Positions 50,007 through 58,918 of a stretch of 64,000 nucleotides of DNA are shown here, piece by piece. The notes below the pieces were generated by a model, which was not told the origin of the DNA, made no database searches, and worked only from the letters and a program-made list of their open reading frames with translations. The stretch is from IMG/VR virus record IMGVR_UViG_3300025133_000063, positions 16,405 to 80,404 of that record. One strand, 5' to 3'. The DNA is from a virus. Positions within the stretch are counted from its first letter, which is position 1. Every line of letters starts with the position of its first letter. Made by a program: the position numbers and the translations under genes.

Positions 50007-50915
50007 ATGAGTAATTTATTAAGAACATATGTCCGTACTGTTTTGACTGAATCATCTAAATGGTTAGGTATGACACCTGCAGATATTCTTGTTGATTTAA
50101 AGCGATTAGAAGGTAAGAACATTATATTTTTCGACACCGAAACAACTGGGTTAGGCCCTAAGAAATCGCAAATTACAGAAGTAGCAGCGATGGTTGTACC
50201 ATTGACAGGGTGGCAAGATAAATTTGTTATAACACAATCATTTCATGAAAAAGCAAACCTTACACCTGAAACTGTTGATAGAGCGAATGCCCACGATGCT
50301 GAGAGAATTCAGAAACTTGCTGACGATCCAAACTACAAGCCATCAGCAAAATCAGAGCGTGAATTACTGAGTATGACAAACTATGGTAGTCATTCTAAAG
50401 ATTATATGGATGAGCATAATCTTTTAGTTACATATAGCGAATGGTGTGATTCAATTCCCAATAAAGTATATGCTGCTCATAATGCTCCATTTGACATGAG
50501 GATGTTAAATGGTAGGTTAAGAAAGTATGGTGAGAAGCCAATACCAAAAGCCGAGGTTTTAGATACCTTAACACTAGTGCAACTATTCCTTCAACCGGTA
50601 ATAAAAGCTGCTACACCAGATGGAAGAACGGCTGATATGGCTTCTAAGCTAGATACAGGTCGAAGGGGTTTATACAAATATTCGTCTAGACTGGGAACTC
50701 TTGCAAAAGCTGCTGGTGTATCCATTGATAATTGGCACAGTGCTGATGCAGACGTAATAATGATGATGAGTGTTGTCGCTGCCGTAATAGACGAAATTGA
50801 AAATGGCGAATATGATTCAGAAAAAGCTGCTGAAGGATCTAAGTTTGCTCAAAAAAGATATTTTAGAAAGCGTGAGAAAAAATATAGAAAAGAAAAAGCA
50901 GCAAAGAAGAAATAA
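50007..50915 (+). CDS. Tagged DEDDh 3'-5' exonuclease (DnaQ-like)
   Basis: 302 residues. N-terminal tag-like SNLLRTYVRTVLTES. Exonuclease motifs: IIFFDTETTGLG (Asp-x-Glu), AHNAPFDMRML (Asp), and NWHSADADVIMM (His, Asp). The C-terminus is Lys/Arg-rich (FRKREKKYRKEKAAKKK). It could be a proofreading or host-DNA-degrading exonuclease delivered with the genome. ATG follows a GATTAAG stretch with weak ribosome site. Confidence 0.75.
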   Translation: MSNLLRTYVRTVLTESSKWLGMTPADILVDLKRLEGKNIIFFDTETTGLGPKKSQITEVAAMVVPLTGWQDKFVITQSFHEKANLTPETVDRANAHDAERIQKLADDPNYKPSAKSERELLSMTNYGSHSKDYMDEHNLLVTYSEWCDSIPNKVYAAHNAPFDMRMLNGRLRKYGEKPIPKAEVLDTLTLVQLFLQPVIKAATPDGRTADMASKLDTGRRGLYKYSSRLGTLAKAAGVSIDNWHSADADVIMMMSVVAAVIDEIENGEYDSEKAAEGSKFAQKRYFRKREKKYRKEKAAKKK

Positions 50916-50918
50916 GGA

Positions 50919-51662
50919 ATGAAACACTTGTCTGAAAAATCAATTCTTAGAGAATATATTAGAAATTTGTTATTAGAATCTGCTTCTGCCCCAAAAGTTA
51001 TTTTCCTTGCAGGGGCTCCTGGATCTGGAAAGTCTACAGTAATTCAACGTTTAGGATTAGCCAATAAATTTGAGATAGTAAATCCTGATGATGCATATGA
51101 AGAAGCAAAAAGAAGGGACAATCTTCCATTTGACAAGACAGATATATTAGATAAATACAAGCCAATAAAAGATGAATACTTGGCCGCCATCGCAATAGAT
51201 GATCAAGAAACCATTAATAGATTAGAACCTGAATATTTGCGTTTGAAAGCACCTCTTTCTGCTGATGCAAAGGCGTTTAGTGCAGCAAGATCAGGGGCAA
51301 GTAAAAGAAAAAAGCAATTAGCGGTAGAAAATAAAGATTTTTTGGTTGATGGTACAGGTGGTAACTTTAACGAAATTAATTCTCAAATAAAAAAGTTACG
51401 CAACATTGGGTATAAAACGGCAATGATTTATATCGATATTGATTTGGAAACATCAATTGCCAGGAATATTGATAGAGGTAAAAGGGGTGGCAGAAGATTG
51501 ACCGACAGTGCTGTTGAAAGATCTCATTCAGGTGTCACCGCAAATAAAGAATTATATAAAGATTTGTTTGGAAAAAACTTTTTTTATATTGATGCTTCAC
51601 CGGCAGGTTATGAGAAAAGCATCAACAATGTAGCACAAGAAATAAAAGAATTTTTGAGATAA
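50919..51662 (+). CDS. Tagged zeta-toxin-like P-loop kinase
   Basis: 247 residues. Tag SILREYIRNLLLES starts near residue 8. Walker A is FLAGAPGSGKSTVIQRL, followed by NPDDAYEEAKRR (substrate Asp), FLVDGTGGN (Walker B-like) and RNIDRGKRGGRR (lid Arg). Zeta toxins phosphorylate UDP-GlcNAc and polynucleotide kinases have a similar fold. Role as injected effector is inferred. Confidence 0.65.
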   Translation: MKHLSEKSILREYIRNLLLESASAPKVIFLAGAPGSGKSTVIQRLGLANKFEIVNPDDAYEEAKRRDNLPFDKTDILDKYKPIKDEYLAAIAIDDQETINRLEPEYLRLKAPLSADAKAFSAARSGASKRKKQLAVENKDFLVDGTGGNFNEINSQIKKLRNIGYKTAMIYIDIDLETSIARNIDRGKRGGRRLTDSAVERSHSGVTANKELYKDLFGKNFFYIDASPAGYEKSINNVAQEIKEFLR

Positions 51663-51668
51663 GCTAAT

Positions 51669-51851
51669 ATGATAAAAAATTATAATACAACATTCGACGG
51701 CCCAGCAAACAAAATTAGTAACGGTCAATTTCAGTGGTTTTCGTTTTCACTTGAATCAGGTTATAAGAACAAAAAAATTCAATTTATATCTAGTCACCTA
51801 TGGCTTTTCGGATTTCAAATATTTGAGATCTGCTTTAAAAGAATAAATTAG
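51669..51851 (+). CDS. Small hypothetical protein
   Basis: 60 residues, beta-rich with aromatic residues (FQWFSFSLESGYKNKKIQF). Overlaps the convergent protease gene by 4 bases. Marks the end of the tagged cluster. Confidence 0.35.
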   Translation: MIKNYNTTFDGPANKISNGQFQWFSFSLESGYKNKKIQFISSHLWLFGFQIFEICFKRIN

Positions 51852-52555
51852 CGATTTTCTTTTAATTCAGTAATAACAGCATCAATTTGTTCAATGTGTT
51901 GTTCTGTTAATGGTGCACCATATACTAGTGTTTCTAAAACTTGAGGGTGCCCATAAAAGCTTTCTACACTCACAGCACTCAATACACCTATTACCCTTCC
52001 GCGGGAATTTATAAAGCCAGATCCTGAAGCACCGAACCATGCATATCCTTGAATTGCTAGTTGACCATTATAATTTGGATTAGCTATTGTACATGCAAAT
52101 GTTAACATTTCGTGAGAGCTTGGATAGCCACTATAAATAACGGTGTTTCCAGCTTCAATTTGTGGATAAGCATCCATACGTAAAGAATTAAGACCTGCTA
52201 TTTCTCCTGTAATTAAAAACGCAATATCGGCATCGTCGTCTTTCCATAATAAAGCACCAATGTTTTGTTGTCCACCACCCTCGATTAAAAAAACTTGCCC
52301 TTGTGTCACAACATGAGCCGCAGTAAGTATTCCATGAATACCATTATGTCGTACATAGGTTCCTGTACCATGCCCTCCCGATGGTGTTGTTATTTTAACT
52401 GTTGCTTCTCGGCTTCTTTCATAATGTCGACTATAATGTACATTGTTACTATCAATAATTTGAGAAGCCGCATCGTCTGATGCGGCAGCCGGTGATAAAA
52501 ATAATAAAAAAGTACTAAATATAGATATTATTAAATTGTTTAGTTTCATATTCAC
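51848..52555 (-). CDS. Secreted trypsin-like serine protease
   Basis: 235 residues on the minus strand with signal peptide (hydrophobic IISIFSTFLLFLSPAAA before SDDA). The catalytic triad is readable: His in LTAAHVV, Asp in DDADIAFL and Ser in WFGASGSGFI. Such proteases act in the periplasm or outside. In a phage it may process envelope or competing proteins, or be a transferred host gene. Lies alone against the + strand flow. Confidence 0.85.
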   Translation of the reverse strand: MNMKLNNLIISIFSTFLLFLSPAAASDDAASQIIDSNNVHYSRHYERSREATVKITTPSGGHGTGTYVRHNGIHGILTAAHVVTQGQVFLIEGGGQQNIGALLWKDDDADIAFLITGEIAGLNSLRMDAYPQIEAGNTVIYSGYPSSHEMLTFACTIANPNYNGQLAIQGYAWFGASGSGFINSRGRVIGVLSAVSVESFYGHPQVLETLVYGAPLTEQHIEQIDAVITELKENR

Positions 52556-52590
52556 TCCGTTGACTATATTTAACTATACAAGAGATTACT

Positions 52591-53385
52591 ATGAGTCATA
52601 AAGTTTTAGGTTATATTAAAGACAGCTCTGATTTTCGAACAATTGCAGAATGGCAAAATATTGCCAGGCAAATATTGAAATTTCAAAAGGCTGGTTACGA
52701 CACTCGATCTGGTAAATTTCGGTGCATCGACATGTTAAGTTGTAGCATTGATGATTTTGAAAAATTTAAAAATATTATAAACAAAACATTTGGTTATCTT
52801 TTTCATGATGTTGATCGTTTTGAAAATGTTAACATGAAAAATTTCTTTAATTTTATTGAAGATTTCGTTAATTATCGTGTTTGGTCAATTCATAATGAAT
52901 TTGAATCATACTTTAATAATTTGTCAAAATTAAAAATAGCATTTTTTTATACACGCGATGATATTGAACCATATGTTATGATTGACGATGAATTTACTAT
53001 ACAAGCATATGGTAAACTTTATAATCCTAAAGTTTTATACCACTATACGACACCTGATGGTGCAAAAAACATTACAGCCGCCATAAAGAATAAACAAGAA
53101 TTTGACATATCATGCTTTACTGTAATTCGTAGACCGTTTTTTAGAAAGCAGTCTACAACGCTATTGACCCTTCTTGGAAGTGTTAGGGCTGGTTTTAAGA
53201 GTGATATTAAATCATATGCAATAAATAATGGCCGCCGAGCTTGTAATCTTTATCGACTTGGTCATCCTGGCACCGGCAACAATTTGTGCTATGATATTGA
53301 TGCTTGTGGCGAAGACGCAGAAACGTCATTGTGGAACGAATATATTACGACACCACTAAAGATAATAAGTTCTCAAGAAATTTAA
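52591..53385 (+). CDS. ART-like protein, untagged
   Basis: 264 residues. C-terminal half: LYHYTTPDGAKNITAAI (H-Y), FRKQSTTLLTLLG, DIKSYAINNGRRACNLYRL and TSLWNEYI. This order of His-Tyr, Ser and acidic residues fits the PARP-like/RNA 2'-phosphotransferase side of the ART superfamily. N-terminal half is helical. No capsid-type tag, so it may be made inside the host. Moderately sure of fold. Confidence 0.45.
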   Translation: MSHKVLGYIKDSSDFRTIAEWQNIARQILKFQKAGYDTRSGKFRCIDMLSCSIDDFEKFKNIINKTFGYLFHDVDRFENVNMKNFFNFIEDFVNYRVWSIHNEFESYFNNLSKLKIAFFYTRDDIEPYVMIDDEFTIQAYGKLYNPKVLYHYTTPDGAKNITAAIKNKQEFDISCFTVIRRPFFRKQSTTLLTLLGSVRAGFKSDIKSYAINNGRRACNLYRLGHPGTGNNLCYDIDACGEDAETSLWNEYITTPLKIISSQEI

Positions 53386-53389
53386 TCAC

Positions 53390-53632
53390 GTGTGGAGTGT
53401 TTATATTGTAGAGTGTATTGATCGTTCTTATTATTGTGGTATTACAACAAACATTACAAGACGATTAAGGCAACATAATTCAGGCAAAGGTGCAAAGTAT
53501 ACCCGCGGCCGCGGGCCTGTAGTATTAAAGGCTATAACATATGTAGATACTAAAAGTAAAGCCTTGAAACTTGAAGCAAAAATAAAAAAACAAAAGAAAA
53601 AAGATAAATTAGCTTATTTATTGAGTCATTAA
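53390..53632 (+). CDS. GIY-YIG nuclease-domain protein (UPF0213-like)
   Basis: 80 residues, GTG start. VYIVECIDRSYYCGITTNI with the G-I-T and Y-x-G-I motif, RRLRQHNSGKGAKYTRGRGP, and a Glu in KLEAKIKKQ. This is the size and motif set of bacterial YhbQ/UPF0213 proteins. A 14-bp palindrome CCCGCGGCCGCGGG lies inside it at 53502-53515. Confidence 0.85.
   Translation: MWSVYIVECIDRSYYCGITTNITRRLRQHNSGKGAKYTRGRGPVVLKAITYVDTKSKALKLEAKIKKQKKKDKLAYLLSH
53502..53515. repeat. 14-bp GC-only palindrome
   Basis: CCCGCGGCCGCGGG, a perfect palindrome inside the GIY-YIG gene in a strongly AT-rich genome. Similar 10-12 bp GC palindromes occur at 1178, 7113, 17550, 23543, 40525 and 63600. Confidence 0.8.
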
Positions 53633-53659
53633 AACATTTTTTTGTAGATATTTAAGAAT

Positions 53660-55261
53660 GTGATACTACAAAATAAAGCGCTAAGTGTTATTTTTATGTT
53701 TCTAATATGTCTCATATCTTTATCATGTTCCGATTATAAACTACGTACTATTCCTGATGATCCAGCACCTGAAATTTCTGTAACACCAACAGTAATTGAT
53801 TATGGTCCAGTTTTTGCAGGCGTTGATAAAGCTGTAGCAGATATTACAATAAGCAATCTTGGCACCGCGGTGCTTCACATTTCGTCAATTGAATTGGTCG
53901 TCGGAGATACTACGTTTTCTGGAACAATAAGTCATAGTATAGATGTTAACCCTGGTAATAGCATAATAGTTCCAGTTGAATATGAACCATTTACATATTC
54001 AACAAATATTGACAAAATACGTATATATTCAAATGATTCTGATGAACCGACTGTTGATGTAGATGTTTCTGGTACTGGCGATGCTCCAGTTATTTATGTA
54101 GAACCAGATTATTATTCGTTTTTTGATATATACGTTGGTTGTGGTACTTCAATTCCAATAAATATAAGCAATACTGGAAATATAGATCTTGTAATTGATT
54201 CATTAAATCATTTTGCAAGCCTACCAGCAGATTTTAGTTTGTATGATTATGAGCCATTTTATGGTATGGTTCCAATAGTAGTCCCCCCCGCTACTACAAT
54301 AACACTTGAAATAGCTTATTTACCAACTGATGCTTTTGACGATCTTGGGTATTTAGAAATACATTCAAATGATCCAATGACACCAATAGCATATGCTGAT
54401 CATGATGGCGATGGTGACTATGAAACGTGGGTAACTGATACATTCGAACAGAATGAAACAACTGATGTTGATATATTGTTTGTTGTTGATAATTCTGGCT
54501 CAATGGGATCAAATCAAACAAATTTTAAAAATAATTTCGCTTCCTTCATGGCGGTATTTTCATCATCAGGTGTTGATTATAGAATTGCATTTATTACAAC
54601 TGATTCTGAACAATTTGTTGGCTCTGTTATTACGCCAGCAGATAGTGATCCTGTTGGTCTTGCTGATAGTATAATTGATACGATTGGAACCAGTGGAAGT
54701 CCATTAGAATCAGGTCTGTATTATTCTTATTTGTCCACAACATCAGGATATCCAGCATCAATTGGTGCCGGATTTCTACGTGATGACGCAAAACTTGTTT
54801 TGATTTATATATCAGACGAACCTGATCATTCTAGTAGAAATAGCACAATGACTGAGTCTGATTATGCGTCATGGTTTTATTCACTTAAAACTGCTGTCAA
54901 TAAAATTGTAGCGCATGCTGTTGCAGGTGACTATCCAGCTGGATGCACTAGTAATGGCGGCGCGCAATTTGGCGATGGATATTATGATTTAGTTGGTTTG
55001 CTGGGTGGTTCGTTTATGTCAATATGTGATTCAAATTGGGGTACTGCTATGGATACCTTAGCTCGTGAATCTATTGCTCAAACAACATTTTCCTTAACAG
55101 AACATGCAATTGATGGTACTATTGAAATTGAAGTTGATGGTGTCCCATCAACCGGTTGGTATTATGATGAAGCTACGAATTCTGTACAATTTACAGTTAT
55201 TCCAGCTGAAGGCAGCATAATCGAAATTACATACGCAGTTTGGTCGTGCGAAGATGAGTAA
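53660..55261 (+). CDS. Putative lipoprotein with choice-of-anchor (HYDIN-like) and VWA-like domains
   Basis: 533 residues, GTG start. N-terminal signal ending LISLSC (Cys23 as lipidation site; the box is not ideal). Two immunoglobulin-like repeats follow (ISVTPTVIDYGPVFAGVDK; IYVEPDYYSFFDIYVGC), then a VWA-like domain with MIDAS DNSGSMGSN near residue 275. The C-terminus has IDGTIEIEVDGVP and TGWYYDE. Such combinations are common in surface lipoproteins of Myxococcota and Bdellovibrionota. In a phage it could alter the host surface (superinfection exclusion) or be a virion adhesin. Confidence 0.75.
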   Translation: MILQNKALSVIFMFLICLISLSCSDYKLRTIPDDPAPEISVTPTVIDYGPVFAGVDKAVADITISNLGTAVLHISSIELVVGDTTFSGTISHSIDVNPGNSIIVPVEYEPFTYSTNIDKIRIYSNDSDEPTVDVDVSGTGDAPVIYVEPDYYSFFDIYVGCGTSIPINISNTGNIDLVIDSLNHFASLPADFSLYDYEPFYGMVPIVVPPATTITLEIAYLPTDAFDDLGYLEIHSNDPMTPIAYADHDGDGDYETWVTDTFEQNETTDVDILFVVDNSGSMGSNQTNFKNNFASFMAVFSSSGVDYRIAFITTDSEQFVGSVITPADSDPVGLADSIIDTIGTSGSPLESGLYYSYLSTTSGYPASIGAGFLRDDAKLVLIYISDEPDHSSRNSTMTESDYASWFYSLKTAVNKIVAHAVAGDYPAGCTSNGGAQFGDGYYDLVGLLGGSFMSICDSNWGTAMDTLARESIAQTTFSLTEHAIDGTIEIEVDGVPSTGWYYDEATNSVQFTVIPAEGSIIEITYAVWSCEDE

Positions 55262-55264
55262 ATA

Positions 55265-55462
55265 ATGTTTAATATTGGTGATAAAGTAGAGTATTGGTAT
55301 AGAATGGGTCGGATTGGTGAAATTGTCGGCACCGAAATCCGCGGAAACAATACAATGCTTGAAGGCGGTACATTTTCAAATATCGTTGACATACTGGTAA
55401 AATTTGAAGATGGTAAAGTTGAAAAATACCCTATTAGTGATTTGCGGTTAGCAAATGAGTGA
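55265..55462 (+). CDS. Small SH3-like hypothetical protein
   Basis: 65 residues: FNIGDKVEYWYRMGRIGEIV and VDILVKFEDGKVEKYPISDL suggest a small barrel. Overlaps the next gene. Unknown. Confidence 0.45.
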   Translation: MFNIGDKVEYWYRMGRIGEIVGTEIRGNNTMLEGGTFSNIVDILVKFEDGKVEKYPISDLRLANE

Positions 55463-55697
55463 ATTTGACGCTGTCTATTCATCACTATCTTTAAAAACAT
55501 CACTTGAGGAATTACTTGATTGGAATGAAGATCTTGTTGATTATTTGACAGGTGCTTGGAGTACGCTGCCAGCGTGCAAAACTCAAAGCGCAACAATTGC
55601 ACTATATGTAGGGCAGTTACCACCAAAAGAATACAAAAAATATTCAGAAAAATTAGAAAAATGGCTACTAACCAATTATAATAAAATTGTGAGGTAG
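55455..55697 (+). CDS. Small hypothetical protein
   Basis: 80 residues, helical (SLKTSLEELLDWNEDLVDYL; KYSEKLEKWLLTNYNKI). It precedes the exonuclease gene. No family recognised. Confidence 0.4.
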   Translation: MSEFDAVYSSLSLKTSLEELLDWNEDLVDYLTGAWSTLPACKTQSATIALYVGQLPPKEYKKYSEKLEKWLLTNYNKIVR

Positions 55698-55702
55698 GAA
55701 AT

Positions 55703-56545
55703 TTGTTACTTATAGATAATAATAGAAGTGGTGATATAACCATTTCTCAATTTACGAATGAAAAATTAAATGATGTTATAGTAGAATCAACATCAAACGA
55801 TGTATTTACATTATTTATTGATGTTGAAACTACAGGTTTGTCATACGACAACGATAAAATCATACAATTAGCATGTAGGCCAGTGCTGTTTGACAAAACG
55901 ACTGGTAAAATTACTAGATTGGCTGGAAGCCGGACGTTTTATAACGATCCGGGTTTTGAAATTTCTAGTGAAATTACTGCTTTAACAGGTGTCTCAAATA
56001 CACAAGTAAAAGAGCAGAGTGTTGATTGGGAATGGCTTGCAAAGATTATGGCGAAAGTTGATTTTGTTATTGCACACAATGTTAGATTTGATAGACATTT
56101 TGTAAAGAAACATATGATTGATGCTGACATTGTTATACCTGATACTATTTGGGCATGCTCAATGTCACAAATAGATTGGCGGCAAACGTGTACTGCTGGT
56201 AGATCATTGGAAACACTAGCTGTATTTCATGGTTTTTATTATGCTGCTCATGATGCAACAGCTGATATTAATGCGTTAATATATTTGCTTGCTATATCTA
56301 ATAGAGCCTCCGAATTATTTTCAGTGGCTGCAAAATCAGAGTACAGGGTTTTTGCGGTAAAGATTCCTTATGGACATAATGACGAATTAAAGTCTAGATC
56401 ATATAAGTGGGATCCGGATGTTAAGATGTGGTGGTGTGGATTTAATAGCGAAGAGGACGCAGAAACTGAGAATAAGTGGATGCAGGAGAGATTTAAAATA
56501 GAACCTCAGATCTTTGAGGTTAAACCTTGCCATTTATTTGATTGA
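55703..56545 (+). CDS. DnaQ-like exonuclease with C-terminal accessory domain
   Basis: 280 residues, TTG start. DEDDh motifs: FIDVETTGLSYD, IAHNVRFDRHF and AAHDATADINALIYLL. The C-terminal domain (IPYGHNDELKSRSYKWDPD followed by VKMWWCGF) resembles the small DUF5710-like module fused to some bacterial DnaQ proteins. Likely proofreading partner of the phage DnaE. Confidence 0.85.
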   Translation: MLLIDNNRSGDITISQFTNEKLNDVIVESTSNDVFTLFIDVETTGLSYDNDKIIQLACRPVLFDKTTGKITRLAGSRTFYNDPGFEISSEITALTGVSNTQVKEQSVDWEWLAKIMAKVDFVIAHNVRFDRHFVKKHMIDADIVIPDTIWACSMSQIDWRQTCTAGRSLETLAVFHGFYYAAHDATADINALIYLLAISNRASELFSVAAKSEYRVFAVKIPYGHNDELKSRSYKWDPDVKMWWCGFNSEEDAETENKWMQERFKIEPQIFEVKPCHLFD

Positions 56546-56581
56546 GCTGTAATATTTATTTAATAATATAGTGAGGTTCCA

Positions 56582-57046
56582 ATGTCATCATCGATAACTA
56601 AAAAAACACTGACGATATCAATTAATGAAACAATTGATATTGGTCCAACAGGCGATTATAGCAACAAGACAAAATTCACCATTTCAGGTATTGGTGAGGT
56701 CTCAAAACGAATATTGACTGTTCCAACACATCAAGTATCTGTACTTGCATTATCTTCTTCAGCTGGAGCAGGAACATTTGCTAGTGGTAGTTTGAAATAT
56801 GCTCGAATTACAAATCTAGACAATGAAAATTATGTAAGACTTACGTTTATGAGTTCATCTGCTGGATCGGTTAAAAATAAATCAGTGTTTAAGCTTGATC
56901 CATTAAGATCATTTATTGTAACAAATGATGCATATTCAGGTTCTGGTGTTGGAACAACTTTTGACACGTTTCAAAGCTTTACCGATATAAAAGCAAAGTC
57001 CAACTCTTCGTCTTGTGACGTTGAAATTTATATAGCATCAAAATAG
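56582..57046 (+). CDS. Putative virion structural protein
   Basis: 154 residues, beta-rich and Ser/Thr/Gly-rich (HQVSVLALSSSAGAGTFAS; VRLTFMSSSAGSV). This composition fits tail or decoration proteins of aquatic phages. No enzyme motif. AGGTTCC before the ATG is a weak ribosome site. Confidence 0.5.
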   Translation: MSSSITKKTLTISINETIDIGPTGDYSNKTKFTISGIGEVSKRILTVPTHQVSVLALSSSAGAGTFASGSLKYARITNLDNENYVRLTFMSSSAGSVKNKSVFKLDPLRSFIVTNDAYSGSGVGTTFDTFQSFTDIKAKSNSSSCDVEIYIASK

Positions 57047-57060
57047 ACCACTTGATTGAA

Positions 57061-57267
57061 ATGGGCGAATTAATTGATCTACAAAAATATCGTGAAGAAT
57101 TACTCATTGCAGAAATTCAAGATCTTAAGCGCCAACTTTTAGAAATTTGTCAAACGTTTAATTGTGAAGATGAACTTTTGCAAAATTATGGCTATTATAA
57201 TAATGTAGGCGATAACGGTTATTTCATGTTGCTCTATCCATTATCAAGCCTACCTTATTTTTACTAA
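57061..57267 (+). CDS. Small coiled-coil protein
   Basis: 68 residues from ATG 57061. GELIDLQKYREELLIAEIQ continues as a helix with KRQLLEIC; Tyr/Asn-rich C-terminus. Unknown. Confidence 0.4.
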   Translation: MGELIDLQKYREELLIAEIQDLKRQLLEICQTFNCEDELLQNYGYYNNVGDNGYFMLLYPLSSLPYFY

Positions 57268-57277
57268 TGGAAGATAC

Positions 57278-58297
57278 ATGAAAATCTCAAAGGCATATTG
57301 CTTTGACGATGTTTTAATTAAACCAAAATATTCTGATATTTCTTCAAGAAAAGAAATCAGTCTTAGCGTTCAATTTGATAAAAACAATACACTTAAAATT
57401 CCAATAATTTCAAGCCCTATGGACACAGTAACTGAAACTGATATGGTTTGCAACTTAAGTTCGCTCGGCGGCTTAGGAATTATTCATCGATACAATTCAA
57501 TTAATGAACAAACACAAATTGTATCGCGGGCAAAGAGTTCAGGTGCCCAAAATATTGGCGCCGCAATTGGTGTTGGTGATGATGCAATTAAAAGAGCCAA
57601 TGCTCTTATAAAGTCAGGCGCTAACGTTATTTGTATTGATATTGCCCACGGCCACCATGCCCTTATGAGACATACACTTGCAACACTCAGAAACACTTTT
57701 GGTTATGATGTTCATATTATGGCTGGAAATGTTGCCACATTAAAAGCGTTTAATGATTTGGCTGATTGGGGGGCGTCCTCAATCCGCGTTGGTGTTGGGG
57801 GAGGAAGTATATGCAGTACCAGAATTCAAACCGGTCATGGTGTTCCAACACTTCAATCTGTTTTTGATTGTACCCGATCAGATCGCGGCGCAATATTAAT
57901 CGCAGACGGTGGAATTAGAAATAGTGGTGATATCGTTAAATGTATCGCTGCCGGTGCAGATGCCGTAATGCTCGGCTCTCTACTTGCTGGAACAGATGAA
58001 GCCCCCGGGGTTGTTAAAAATGTGGGTGGTGAAAATATTAAGACATACAGAGGAATGGCTAGTAAAGATGCTCAATTAAATTGGCGTGGTCATTATGCCT
58101 CAGTTGAGGGTGTTACGTCATTTGTAAAGTGTCAAGGTTCGTTGGAGAATAAGATTGGTGATTTATTGCGTGGAATTAGAAGTGGTTTATCATATAGTGG
58201 TTGTAGAAATATTACAGAATTTCAAGCAAGGGCAGAATTTATTACCCAAACTCCTCTTGGCCAAATAGAAAGTGGGACACATATTTTAAGCAAATAA
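57278..58297 (+). CDS. guaB: IMP dehydrogenase/GMP reductase
   Basis: 339 residues, a barrel without CBS domains. [54 protein letters not shown] (catalytic Cys) and [31 protein letters not shown] are the conserved segments. HGVPTL after the Cys loop is nearer to IMPDH/GMPR general form; GMP reductase is not excluded. Purine supply for phage DNA. Confidence 0.85.
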   Translation: MKISKAYCFDDVLIKPKYSDISSRKEISLSVQFDKNNTLKIPIISSPMDTVTETDMVCNLSSLGGLGIIHRYNSINEQTQIVSRAKSSGAQNIGAAIGVGDDAIKRANALIKSGANVICIDIAHGHHALMRHTLATLRNTFGYDVHIMAGNVATLKAFNDLADWGASSIRVGVGGGSICSTRIQTGHGVPTLQSVFDCTRSDRGAILIADGGIRNSGDIVKCIAAGADAVMLGSLLAGTDEAPGVVKNVGGENIKTYRGMASKDAQLNWRGHYASVEGVTSFVKCQGSLENKIGDLLRGIRSGLSYSGCRNITEFQARAEFITQTPLGQIESGTHILSK

Positions 58298-58299
58298 AT

Positions 58300-58328
58300 T
58301 TGAACTTATAGACAATAGTAGTTATAAT
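58300..58328 (+). promoter_or_regulatory. Promoter upstream of nucleotidyltransferase/thymidine kinase unit
   Basis: TTGAAC at 58300-58305, TATAAT at 58323-58328, spacer 17 bp. A TATAAATA at 58334-58341, as in T4 late promoters, lies just downstream; chance is likely. Confidence 0.65.
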
Positions 58329-58360
58329 CAACCTATAAATAAGTATATACAGGAGGAAGT

Positions 58361-58918
58361 ATGAAAATTGGCCTTATTCCAATTTCTGCAAAGCCATATC
58401 ACATTGGACATCATTATCTTATTGAGCGCGCCTCTCTAGAAAATGATTCGGTATTAGTATATGCTTCTATTTCAGACAGAACACGAAAAGATGAGTACCC
58501 TATTCTGGGGAGCATAATGAAAGAAGTGTGGAATAATGAGATTTTAAAGATTCTACCAGAAAATGTTGAAGTTGTGTTTGGTGGTTCGCCAATTAGAAAG
58601 GTTTATGAAGCAATTGGATTAGCATGCGAAACAAATGAAACCTGTAATACATTCACAATTTATTCAGACATCATAGATACTAAAAGCAACTACTCAATTG
58701 AAAATAGACTTAAGTATATGAATCCGTTATGGGAAAATAAATTGGTAGCATTTGCTGCAGAACAAAACCCTTCATCATTTATCCGCGGCTCAGGTGCACC
58801 CGACGTTCGTGGTGAAGATCTTAGAGCATGTTTGACAAATAATGATTTTGCTACATTTATAAAGTATGTACCAAGTCAAATTGATGCATGTAAGTACTGG
58901 GCATATTTTAAACAATGA
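58361..58918 (+). CDS. HxGH nucleotidyltransferase-like protein
   Basis: 185 residues. PYHIGHHYLIERA gives the HxGH ATP motif of cytidylyl/adenylyl transferases; VYASISDRTR and the end FIRGSGAPDVRGEDLR follow. Could be an NMN or nicotinate adenylyltransferase-like enzyme, or another nucleotidyltransferase of small molecules. GGAGGAAG ribosome site. Overlaps thymidine kinase by ATGA. Confidence 0.65.
   Translation: MKIGLIPISAKPYHIGHHYLIERASLENDSVLVYASISDRTRKDEYPILGSIMKEVWNNEILKILPENVEVVFGGSPIRKVYEAIGLACETNETCNTFTIYSDIIDTKSNYSIENRLKYMNPLWENKLVAFAAEQNPSSFIRGSGAPDVRGEDLRACLTNNDFATFIKYVPSQIDACKYWAYFKQ

Noticed and set aside
58334-58341. TATAAATA, the T4 late-promoter box
   Set aside because: Another copy at 3199-3206 lies inside a coding region; in AT-rich DNA chance matches are expected and no gp55-like factor is seen.
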